DNA of 64,000 bases from Brachionus koreanus (lineage: Eukaryota > Rotifera > Eurotatoria > Ploima > Brachionidae): the NCBI GenBank assembly GCA_016987375.1, contig PJRA01000172.1, forward strand, positions 482,956 through 546,955. The letters run 5' to 3'. Within the stretch, counting starts at the first letter, position 1. Every line of letters starts with the position of its first letter. Made by a program: the position numbers and the translations under genes. Shown piece by piece: positions 1-10,400 of this stretch. The notes beneath the pieces are model-generated. The model did not search any database. It saw only the letters and a program-made list of their open reading frames with translations, and was not told the DNA's origin.

Positions 1-455
1 TGTCATCCAAAAAAATCTTAAGTTTAAATGTTAGGCTTTATTTTTTGCTGCTTAAAGATGAGCAAATATTTAATTTCTATTTAAACATTATTTTTACTGT
101 AGAATTATGATAAAATTTTAAATAATTTTAGAAGAAAATAAACTTACTGTTTCTTTGGAACTTTTGTTGCATTTTGAAAATAAAATTTTAAACTTATTTA
201 AATTTTGATCCTTGTAATGATGTGGTGAATTTAAATTAATTTCATTCAAGTTGTTATTTGTTTCCTCATTTTCTTCTCTAGTAAAATAGATGTTCGCTTT
301 TAAATAAATTAAGGCGTTTATTGAATAAATATTTTTTAATAGGTAATTCTGCTGATCAAGTGTGAAAAGAAATTTTTAAGCAGAATCATCCACTCTTAGA
401 ATTTAAAAGAAATCTGAATACTTTAAATTTAGCATTGTTTGATTTTGTTACTTAC

Positions 456-1295
456 ATGGAAGATTTAGTTTTTCGTAATATTCAATAGACAAAATTGGAC
501 CATCATTTCTAATTCCCTTTTGTTACTAAAGATTAGTTTTGCTTATAAATGCTCATAAAGTCATACTTGTATCAAATAATCGGAAATGCATTGAAATGGA
601 TAATACTTTATATTTAAACTCTTTGCAAATTCAATAGCTTTAAATTTAGTTATATTATCATAGATAACTAGTGAAAATCTGGATGAAAAGCTTCGATTAA
701 AGCGAGTTGTGTTGCCTAGGCATGCAAAATTTCCCATGCCTGCTCTTATTATCCTTTGAAAAAAATTAAAATGCTAGCAAATTTTTACTTAATTACCTTG
801 ATAGCGCGTTTGCCTTCTCGTTATTATCAACAAATATTGCAACATCCCAACCATAGAAAGGATAATTCAACTGACTTTGACTTATTCCTTGTTTCCACCT
901 TTTTGAATATTAAAAATAAATAATAGAAATAAACTAATTAACTTGATTGATATTTTGGCTAGTTTGGAATTTGGAAATTTAGAAGATGCTTGAAAAGGAC
1001 TTTCGTTTAGAAATTTGCTTTCTTTTAAGCAATTTTTTATATAAGATTGAGTAACAATCCATTTGCCGGAAGATATAAAGCAGAGAATTTTTTCTGTACA
1101 GACAATTTTGTCTACTATTAGATGAGTTGCGCTACTTGAATAAAACTATTTTGAATTAGATTTATTTAAATACTTAGCTAAAAATATTACTTTGGTAGTA
1201 TCATAATTTCCTTCAAGTTTTTTTATTGCTTTTTGAAGTCTAGAGTATAATGATTTGTCCAATGCACTAAATTGAAATGTTGGTTTTGATTTCAT
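456..1295 (-). CDS. SLF1: BRCT-repeat protein resembling SLF1 (partial, 5 exons read)
   Basis: No long single frame exists here. Splicing short GT-AG introns on the minus strand gives a continuous protein. Exons: 1295-1191, 1145-943, 898-797, 753-567 and 516-456. The start is the ATG at 1295 (MKSKPTFQFS). The second exon has a clear BRCT core: THLIVDKIVCTEK, then GKWIVTQSYIKNCLKE with the conserved Trp. Exon 3 holds WKQGISQSQ and FYGWDVAIFVDNNEK, and exon 4 IIRAGMGNF; this order fits the tandem N-terminal BRCT region of SLF1 (ANKRD32). SLF1 links RAD18 to the SMC5/6 complex at DNA damage. After 456 (LPC then a GTAAGTAA donor) I could not find a downstream exon that stays open, so the rest is unresolved, decayed, or lies beyond the window edge. 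TopBP1- or MDC1-like BRCT proteins are alternatives. Confidence 0.6.
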
Positions 1296-1587
1296 CTTAA
1301 TTTTTACAATATTAAAATTAAAAAATGAACATTTAAAATAAATTAAAAGAAAACGCTCTTGAATCTTGATTATTTTAATTTCATTTTTGATTGATGGATA
1401 TTATAAATTTAATTTGCAAAAAAATCTTGTCCAAATTTTAATCTAAAATATTTTCTATTAGTAAAAGATTAAATGAATTTACACTATTTTTAAATTTTAG
1501 TAAAATTAACTTAAAAAATCTGAAATACATGTATTAAAAAATTTACGAAAAGCACCTTAATTAACTATAAGTTTTTAAAACTAAAAA

Positions 1588-1633
1588 AAAACAGTACTTA
1601 TGTTTTTAATGTTGTGTTTACATAAGTACTGTT
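1588..1633. repeat. Perfect hairpin, 14-bp stem
   Basis: AACAGTACTTATGT at 1590-1603 is the exact reverse complement of 1620-1633, separated by 16 bases. It lies in the otherwise featureless stretch 1296-1940 between the BRCT gene and the first MITE. It may be a foldback remnant. Confidence 0.6.
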
Positions 1634-1940
1634 GGACGTGTGTAGCTGGTTATTTTTTTGATATTAGTTAAAGTATTAATAATGGGTGATCAACAAAAGT
1701 AAAAAATTTTAATCAAAAATAAAACTTTAAATCATTCAATGATTTTTTGGCACAAATAAACAAGCATAATTCTAAGAATCTAAAAAAAAGTTTAACAGAG
1801 AAATGTACACCATTTTAATTGAAGAAAGGACATTTTCAACCTGAAAATCTAACATTGATTTTTAATTTTTTTAAAAAACCATTATGATATTTGAATTCTA
1901 CGACCAAAAATACATTATAGTGCACTTGATTTTTAATTTT

Positions 1941-2156
1941 TAAATTAAGTCCTCTTTGGGTACTAGGGGCCCGAAATTGAAATAAATTTATTTAATTTTT
2001 AACTTTTAACTCAAGCAGATTTTGAAGGAAAAAAAAGGGACGGCTGAAAATTTGTCAGTTTGTAAAGTTTTTGATGCGCTTTCAGAATCGTGGTACCATT
2101 AACTTTTTTGAGTTGGTCAACTTCGGGCCCCTAGTACCCAAAGAGGACTTAATTTA
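1941..2156. mobile_element. MITE with 35-bp perfect terminal inverted repeats
   Basis: Bases 1941-1975 and 2122-2156 are exact reverse complements over 35 positions. The core includes CTTTGGGTACTAGGGGCCC, strikingly GC-rich for this region. The 146-bp interior has no coding potential. Size and structure fit a non-autonomous DNA transposon. No convincing target duplication can be called because the flanks are simple AT sequence. Confidence 0.75.
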
Positions 2157-2162
2157 ATAACT

Positions 2163-2560
2163 ATAGATAACGGGTGATGCATAATTAAATGGACAAAAAT
2201 TAAAATTGAATAACTCAAAAATTAAAAATGATATTAAGTTATAGTTTTTTTTATAAGGTAAAGAATTTATTTTTTAATATAATTACGATTTTTAAATAAA
2301 GAAAAAACTCCAACTTTGCCGATTTTTCAGCTGCTGCTCAGTTGAGGCTCAAACATGTCCAGATGCTTGGACGATCTTTCTCTTATTGTCTTTTGTCGGC
2401 CCTCCATTTTGAATACGGTTGATTGTATTATATATGGTACTTCGAGCAATTCCTTGCTTTGCAAAGTGCGCGACAAGGTCAGATTTTTTCATTTGTGAAA
2501 TCATATTTTTGACTGCTTTTCGAAAATTCTCTCATTCAGTCACAGAAAGTGGCATTTAAA
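2163..2560 (-). mobile_element. Internally deleted mariner/Tc1 element with transposase N-terminus relic
   Basis: A terminal sequence (ACGGGTGATGCAT just after 2166) faces right. On the minus strand a relic runs from the ATG at 2555. It reads a helix-turn-helix region (SDLVAHFAKQGIARSTIY, then NTINRIQNGGPTKDNKRK) typical of mariner transposases, with two in-frame TGA codons. It then jumps directly to TEQQLK and a 3' flank that closely matches 21590-21842, the 3' end of another copy. The DDE catalytic region is therefore deleted. A second terminal repeat on the right side was not found. Confidence 0.75.
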
Positions 2561-2829
2561 AAAAAAAATTTTCCAATATTATAGCTAGTGGTTCCAATAT
2601 TCCAATATTATAGGTAAATTAAATATATTATAATATATTAATTATATTAGATCATCTGATCATTTTCCTAATCGGGAAAGTAAGTTTAACTTTTGTCTAT
2701 TTACTTATACCTCAGCCGTTATTAGTTGACCACGAAATATTTTTAACTAAGCACGATAGACTACTCCCCAGGTCACCTCATGAATAGTCTTCTACTTAAC
2801 AAAGCGCAAGCAGAGAGCTAATAATAGAG

Positions 2830-3541
2830 AATTAATAATCTTGAAACAAAATGGAAAAGGGTTGAAGCCGGTGTTATTCAAGAGACGTTTTATAGGTCCA
2901 ACTTTGTTTATACTATTTATTTCTGACCTCAACAATCATCTATCATCGAGCGCAGAAATCGAAAAATATGCTGACGACATCTACCAAAAGAAATATTTAA
3001 TGGAGTAATTGATGTACAGACAACAAAAAAAAATAAAATTAAATACCAAGAAATGCTAAGTTGCCTTCATTCCACGCAAAAACTATGACAAACCAATCAA
3101 GCTATTTCTGAAAGGTGGAATTGAGAAACAGTCGATTCCTACATCTACCTTGGAATCGAAATTAATAACAAGATCGACTGAAGTCAACAGTGGGAAAGAA
3201 TCATCAAAAACATGAATAGTGTCTTTTTTTCTAATCAAAAAGCTGAAACAAGTTGGCTTCAAATCTGAAATTTTAATGACTGTCATCAAAAGTCTATTAA
3301 TTAGTCACCTTGATTATAAAAGGATTCAGATTAAAAATCATTGGTATCACAAATCATAATCGTGTAAAATCCAAGACGCAAACGAGCGTATTGAAGCAAT
3401 AAGCATCAGAAAAGCTTCTAAACTGCTCGCTGATCCTTATATCTTTTTATCGCAGAAGTAAAAAAATGTCGACCGCTCTAATTCTTTATTCCAGTTTAAA
3501 ACAAACAAAGCGAGAACTAAAATCTACAACGATGGCATAGT
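2830..3541 (+). pseudogene. LINE reverse transcriptase relic, left half (split by hAT)
   Basis: The plus strand encodes decayed non-LTR reverse transcriptase. VEAGVIQ breaks by frameshift into GPTLFILFISDLNN and EKYADDIY, the catalytic box with two aspartates. Further on come IPRKNYDKPIKLFL, VDSYIYLGIEINNK and QWERIIKNMN, and a C-terminal stretch with RIEAISIRKASKLLADP. Frame changes and stops are frequent, so it is dead. The sequence stops abruptly at the hAT terminal repeat (3550) and resumes at 6501. Confidence 0.8.
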
Positions 3542-3579
3542 ACAAAAATTAGGGTTGGTCGACTGGTTAGATGGAACCG

Positions 3580-3760
3580 GTTTTTAACCGGTTAAGTTTT
3601 GAGCCGGTTAAGATGTATAACCGGTTATCAAAACCGGTTAAAATGTATAACCGGTTATCAAAACCGATTAAAATGTATAACCGGTTATCAAAACCGGTTA
3701 AGATGCATAAACGGTTACTAAAACCAGTTAAGACGCATAACCGGTTTTCAAATTTAGTCG
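3580..3760 (+). repeat. Left subterminal AACCGGTT array of the hAT element
   Basis: About seven copies of AACCGGTT or one-mismatch variants, spaced about 25-30 bases apart with ATGTAT/ATGCAT-like spacers. The palindromic octamer is a plausible transposase-binding site, since hAT elements often carry subterminal repeats. The short frames crossing it (KMYNRLSKPVK repeats) are by-products of the array, not genes. Confidence 0.8.
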
Positions 3761-4133
3761 AAATTTGCTGTTTTTTATTCAAAATTTTCTTTTCTAAATA
3801 AATTGTTTTTAAAAAAATCAAATTATGAAAATTTTAACTTTTCATTAAAAAAGTCTATTTCAAAATAACAATATAGTGTTGAATATGCGTTTTATTCTCA
3901 TAAAAATAATTTCAAAAAATTAGCTTTCTATTGAATTTATTTTTCTTGAATTAAAAATAGAAAATTCGTGCACCACGAAAATCTAGCACTTTTTCAAGCA
4001 ATAAAATTTAAAAAAATATCTAAGCTTATGAAACTTCTGTAATATAAATAGCTTTAAAATCTTAATCAAACTAAAATTAAAAAATATTGTCTATTTGTAT
4101 TAAATAAAATAATCTCACTTATTTGAAATTCCG

Positions 4134-6003
4134 ATGTCAAGTAATTTGAACGACTCAAATCCTCAGATGGTTTCTCCTGTCTTGAAAAGAAGAAACGAAA
4201 GTTTTGTATGGCAATATATGAAAAAATATGAGAACAAAATAGTTTGCCAAGTAATCAATTGTTCGGCAGAATTCTCTTGCAAAACTAGTTCTAGTTCGCT
4301 TGCGGTTCATTTAGCTAACGTTCATGAGATTCATTCAAAATGGAATTGAAGATAATTCTATAGAAACAACTAGTCCTAAGAGTTCAAGGAAATACTTTTG
4401 TGATCAAAACAAAATTTCTGAGCTATTTATTGATTTTGTTGTATCGAATATCCAATCATTTAGTATAGCAGATGATACAAAGTTTAGAAAGTTTATCTTT
4501 TCGTTAAATCCACGTTTTGTACTTCCTGATAGGAAAACTGTTCGGGAAATGATTAAAAGAAAGTATGATAAAAAAAAAAATGAATTAAAGGATATCCTTG
4601 CAAATAGTATATCGAAGATAAATTTGACATGTGATATTTGGACCTCATTAAGTAAAGATCCTTTTATTGCAGTTACTTGCCATTTTATTACAAATGATTG
4701 GAAACTAAACGAATATATGTTAGATATTATTTATTTTCCGCATCCTCATGATGCAAGTTTTATTAGCAATGCAGTTTTAGAGGTTGAATTTTTACTAAAT
4801 AAAATTTTTAAATTATTTTTCTATTTTGTAATATAGATACTGAATGATTTCCAAATATCTAATAAGTTTCACTCATTTACTAGTGACAATGCTGCAAATA
4901 TGGTTTTAGCGGCGGAAATGATTTGTTCCAACCAAGAAAATGCTTTTCATGTTCGATGTGCAACACATATATTGAATCTAATAGTGCAAAATGGTTTGGA
5001 AAATGATTTGTTCAAAAAAACAATAGAAAAGATTAGATACTACTGCAAAAAAATTCATTCATCAACAAAATTAATGCAGTTTTTTGAGAGTCAAACGGTT
5101 TCAAATAATGAGCCAAAATTAAAAATTGTACTTGATGTCCAGACTAGATGGAATTCCACACATGAAATGCTACAAGTCGCAATAAAAGTAAAAAAATCAA
5201 TTACAGCCACTTCAATCCATCTTGAGAATGAAAAAGATTCTGTTTTACCAAGAATTGAAACAACTGATTGGAATTATGCTGAAAAACTTATAGATTTATT
5301 GGAACCATTTAGACAGGGTAAAATAATTAATTTTTCAAAGAAATTAATCTAAATATTTTTTAAAAGGAACTATTGATCTTTCTTTTTCTAAGAAAGTTTC
5401 TTCATCCCATTTGTTTCCATGCTTTAAACAAATAAAAGATCATTTAAAAATGTGTGAAGATGACAAAAAATTTGATTTTGTTAGTGATGCGATCAAAATT
5501 ATGAAATCTAAATTTGAAGAATACTGGATCAAAATATTGGATAAAGCATTGATCTGTCATGTTTTGGACCCAAGATTTAAAGCACATTATATTGATTGTA
5601 GATTATTAAAAAAAAAATCTGTATTTTTAGTTAAACAATTAATAGATATTTATCAAAATTCTATTGATTCTAGTACAAGTCAACCGAGTATGTCAACAAA
5701 TATAGAAAAAAAAGAAAGATCGTTGACTTTAATGGAGCGTATGATTTCTAAGATTACAAATACAAGAGAAAATGATGAAGATGAACTCTCAACTTATCTA
5801 AAGCAGCCTCCAATTATTTATTCGAATGAATGTGATATTCTACAATGGTGGAAAGAGAAAAACAACGTTTTCCTATCATGGCCAAGATTGCAAAAGACTA
5901 TTTATCATTAATGCCTACAAGTGTTCCTTCCGAAAAATAGAATAGAACACGATTGCACACAAATACAGTACAAGAACTACTTTGTTTAAAATCTTGGATA
6001 AGT
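4134..6003 (+). pseudogene. hAT transposase, degraded
   Basis: Starts MSSNLNDSN with a BED-type zinc finger (CQVINCS then HLANVHEIH). A frameshift near 4325-4347 moves into the frame with KINLTCDIWTSLSKDPF, the hAT catalytic-domain start. An intron 4783-4836 joins to SFTSDNAANMV and THILNLIVQNGL, then DVQTRWNSTHEML. A second intron lies at about 5319-5367. LDPRFKAHYID and the C-terminal dimerisation region follow (LSTYLKQPPI). A second frameshift near 5872 is needed to reach KDYLSLMPTSVPSE, and NTVQELLCLKSWIS ends at 6003 after a stop and an apparent small deletion. With two frameshifts and this gap the copy is probably inactive. Confidence 0.82.
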
Positions 6004-6182
6004 TGAAAAAAAATTTAAATGTTTAATAAAAATAAAAAATTTAAAAAAAAATTTTTTTTTTCGTTATTTTCATTAACTAAATTTTTAATTTAAATCGAAA
6101 TTTTCTAAAATTAAAAGAGAACGATGATGTCGGTTTTTTAAAATCAAAAAAAATTCTAATCAATTTTGTTATCTTATTTACT

Positions 6183-6484
6183 TTTAAACCGGTTAAAGAT
6201 TCAAACCGATTACAATAACCGGTTTTAAATTCAAACCTGTTAGAATAACCGGTTATAAATTCAAACCTGTTAGAATAACCGGTTATAAATTCAAACCTGT
6301 TAGAATAACCGGTTATAAATTCAAACCGGTTACAATAACCGGTTATAGATTCAAACTGGTTACAATAACCGGTTTTAAATTCAAACCTGTTAGAATAACC
6401 GGTTATAAATTCAATCCGGTTACAATAACCGGTTTTATTTTTCGACCGATTTTTTAAAACCGGTTAGGTTTCTAACCGGTCGAC
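6183..6484 (+). repeat. Right subterminal AACCGGTT array of the hAT element
   Basis: About a dozen AACCGGTT or AACCTGTT sites alternate with TATAAATTCAAA or TTAGAATAACC spacers in units of about 32 bases, ending next to the right terminal repeat. The array is longer and more regular than the left one, so the two ends are asymmetric. Confidence 0.8.
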
Positions 6485-6500
6485 CAACCCTAACAAAAAT

Positions 6501-6810
6501 TTACACAAGCTCTAAGAGATGACTTACAAAAAACAAAAAAACTAAAGATCAACTTGGCCAACCACACTAAAGAAAATTTATATAGGAGTAAAAGTTGCGA
6601 AAATCAAAACCAAATATCGAACTTGCAACTAGATGTTCGAGGCAAAAACAGGAATCAAACACACATAAGATGTAAGACAACACAAAATACCATCAGAATA
6701 GATTCGATTTTATTTTAAAAAAGTCAAGTAAAGTAATTCACAGACATAGTACTGTAAACAACTATGAATGTCATCTACTGTGCCATTGATAATTATTCAA
6801 TAAACTAAAC
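6501..6810 (+). pseudogene. LINE relic, right half and 3' end
   Basis: Continues the LINE interrupted at 3541 (FTQALRDDLQKTKKLK and onward). It ends in a non-coding tail at about 6736-6810, with a segment around CACAGACATAGTACT. That tail is repeated with few changes at 22855-22925, marking it as a family 3' end. The remaining 6811-7452 is AT-rich with no feature I can support. Confidence 0.65.
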
Positions 6811-7452
6811 AATAATATATAGATAGTTAAAGAATAGGCAATAGATTTTGCCTGATTTATCAATGAAAACAGAAAAACTTTGTAAGGATGACACACATGT
6901 TGAAAAAGTATGACCAAATTCAAATATTTTTTGTTAATCACTGTATATCTATTTTTGTTCTTGTTAAAAAAGAAGCAATAGCTTTATTATTTTCTATTTT
7001 ATTTTCATTATAATGAATTTTGAAATCCTAATTTAATGAAAATAAATATAAATTCTAATAATAAATTAAAATATTTTGTATAATTTATTTAAAGCAAATT
7101 TAGCTTAGATTTACCATTTGTTTTAAAAGACTATTTTTTACAGCAACTATTAAATAAATTATTGAAATTGTTAATATTATGATTGAATAAGAATTTTTTT
7201 TATGTAAAATAATATCTCAAGACATTTTGAATTTTATTTTTGATAAAAATGTTGCTTCGTTGTCAAGGCTTGATTTTTCCCATATTTAATTATTATTTAT
7301 TTTTATGAATTTATAACCATCAATTCAAAAAACGATAATTTTTTTAATCTATTTTTTACTCTAAATAGAATTCAATCAGGAATTAGTTTGCGACCAAAAC
7401 AAACTCATTCATTTTTTAAACATTCAATGAGATTAACAATTTCAATTTTAAT

Positions 7453-10400
7453 ATGATTTCTTCGACTTCATTAATAAATTACGAACTAAAACCTTCAGCA
7501 TTAAATGAAAAAATGAGTTCTTCATCTGCTGTGAATGCACCAAATCAAGCGTCAGTGCCACCTTTTCCGTCATTGAAGCGTAGTAGTTTAAATTCAAGTT
7601 TGTCGCTTACAAAATCTAAGAATATTTGCAACTATGGATTAGGATTTATGACAAGTATTACGAGCAATAAAACAGATTTTTATTTTAGAAGTTTATTGCG
7701 TTACATTCGTTCAGGAAAAAGTGAAAATTTTTCTGAAAAATTAGATTTTATTTTAAAACAATGTCCGAATTTTTACACCAATATAGCCAAATCAAATAAT
7801 CAGTCCAACTGTCTTTCATCAAATTTAAATAGTGATAGAAATTTGAATGCTTCCCATCATCATCATCAGCATTTCAATCATAGTAATAATTTAAAAATGA
7901 ACGAACGAAATCAATGGGCACTAATAGCTTTACTAATTCTTATTATTGAAAATTATCATTTTCATAATAAGCTTTCTAGTGATATAGACAAAAAAGATTA
8001 TCATTTCAATCCAGAGCTTATAAATTATTTATTGGCAATTCTAGAAAATTTACCAAATACAAAATGGAATGAAGATCTCTTGACAGAGGCCTCATCTGAA
8101 ATGAACGGAATATATAAAATCAGTAATTTATTTTTGTCTATATTAATTTTTAGATTAAAAATTTTACTAGTAACTTTTTATTTTAAGAACTTCCAAGTGC
8201 TGAAATTTTTACTTTCATGTTTAATACAGGCTTGACAGAATTGGCATCAATTTTTCCATCTTTTCGATCAAAGATTATAAATTCCCAGTTAAAAATTTTG
8301 GCTGAATTAGTTAAATCTCTTAGTAATGTAGGATCATTCAATATAAATAATATTGACTTTATGAAAACAATTACTTCCAATTCTATTGTTGTAAACGTAG
8401 ATGCTAACAAAGCATGTAATGTCCTTGTACCTATTTTATTTGGAATGCTGAGATCATTTGGCCGAGTTTCGGGAATTGATGACACATCAATTTTGAGTCT
8501 TATTTTTCATGATTACCATTTGAATGAATACAAAAATGAAAAAAAAAAAAAGTTGAAAACAAGTACAACTGAAGATTCTTTATCTTCAAATACAACAGAT
8601 AATTCTAATTTTGATAGCCGACTTGACGTTTCATTTGGAAAAAGTCCTTTGTCATCAACTCTCAATCTGGCCGACTATCTAAACCCTATTCTGGGAAATA
8701 CAGAAATTAATCTAAAAAATGTGATTGAAAAATCAGAAAAATCAGCTTTGATTTCCTTTTCGTTTGCCTTGAATCAAAATCTTGAACAGTATTTTAAATA
8801 TACCATTGGATCGAGCTTTTACAATGGCTTGAATAGTTATGCTCTTGTTTTGAGTCAAAGTGAAATCAAAGATTTATGTCAGATTTTGAAGAAATTGTTT
8901 ACTAAAAATGTAATAAATCAAATGAATCGCCATTTGGCAGATTTTATTAATTCTAGACAAGTAAAACGTTTTCAATATGAAAAAGATATAAAAGTAAAAA
9001 AATTTCAATGTTTAGATTGATATCAATAATCAGCATGCATACCGTTCGTTTTCTGAAGCTTTATCTCTTGTAACGATTTCTTTACTAAAGGATTTACTAA
9101 TGGTTCAGTCAAATAAAGGTAAGAGCTAGTTAATTTTTCATCAATATCATATATTTTTTATATTTTTACTAGTAACTGTTTCAATAAGTCGAGATGTTAA
9201 AGATTTAATAGAGGAATTTTTTCGACTCGAGCTAATTGTTATGTCTCAAACTGATCAAAATAAATCTCCAAATACCAAAAAAGGAAACGACTCAACTGTA
9301 ACTTCAACTCCTAATATTTCTTCGCCATCAACCTTTATGAAAGATAATGCAAAACGATTTAGGACCAAACTAATTCCTCAGAATTTGTTGTCTTCGTTGA
9401 ATAACCATTCAGTAGGTTTAAATTTAGTCTCACTGTCGCCAAACAAATTAAATTCATCTAATTGGACCAATATTCGAAACAATATTGTAATTTTGGCAAA
9501 TGCTTCTGCTATTGAGCTGTATTTTTTGTTAGTTGAAGACGAAAACGATGCAGAAAAGTTATGTATTAAATGTTCAGAAAAATTTTTGTTGACTCTCACT
9601 TTAAGTGAGACAATAATTCAAGCTCCATTAATAGCAAGTTGCATTCAAGTTTTGGCTAGATTAGCTTCAAAATTTCCGAAATTAGCGCATATCAGCGTAA
9701 AGCATTTAACAGACTTTTTAATTGATCCCTCACCCATTCTTTACAAACAATATAAGCATATTGCAGATAAATTGATCAATTCAAAAAATGATGTTAAATC
9801 TAAACCATTAAATGGAACTAAAGGTAATTTTGAAAAATCATATTATTTAAGAATAAATTTTTATAGTATATCTAGAAACTAGCTCGAAATCTATGAGCAG
9901 GAACGACAGAATTAATTATAGAATATCGGGTGTTTCATTTTCAAAAAGTAGTCGAATTTTCGAATATTTAAGAGATTTGACCATTGAGTCTTTGTGCTCG
10001 TAAGTAACTTGTCTTTTTAACACTTAGCATTATCAAAAGTTTTAATTAAGATCTTTGGATTCTGGATATAAAACAAACAAAGATATCATAAGAGCAATTT
10101 GTACAAAATTATCAAGTCGCCTTTTCACTGCTGATTCTTTAGCAAAGTAAGTTAAATTTTGATGAAAATTTTGTTTTGAATATTTAAAATTTAAAAATTA
10201 TTTTGCTGTAATTCAATTTAAAAAGGGATGTATTTAATTGTCCTCCTAAACAAATTAAAATTTAACTATTCTTAAATAAGAAAATAGTTTAGTTAATGAA
10301 GAAAATAGTCTAGTTGGCTCGGTTTGGTGATTATCAGTTCTTGATTATTCTCTTTGTCTTTTCTAACACGTGCAATTATTTTTTTTGGTAATTAAACGTT

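Larger units (their letters stand above)
3550..6492 (+). mobile_element. hAT DNA transposon with 14-bp TIRs and 8-bp target duplication
   Basis: The ends are TAGGGTTGGTCGAC (3550-3563) and its exact reverse complement (6479-6492). The flanking octamers 3542-3549 and 6493-6500 are both ACAAAAAT, the 8-bp duplication expected of hAT insertion. Inside lie two subterminal arrays built on AACCGGTT and a decayed transposase. The element sits inside a LINE relic, so it is younger than that LINE. Confidence 0.92.

Noticed and set aside
3567..3821. Repetitive open frames in both strands over the CCGGTT array
   Set aside because: The peptide repeats simply follow the DNA repeat of the hAT subterminal array; no start context, splice signal or family.
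8183..8485. Minus-strand frame of 100 codons over PI4KA exon 2
   Set aside because: Antisense shadow of a well-supported PI4KA exon.
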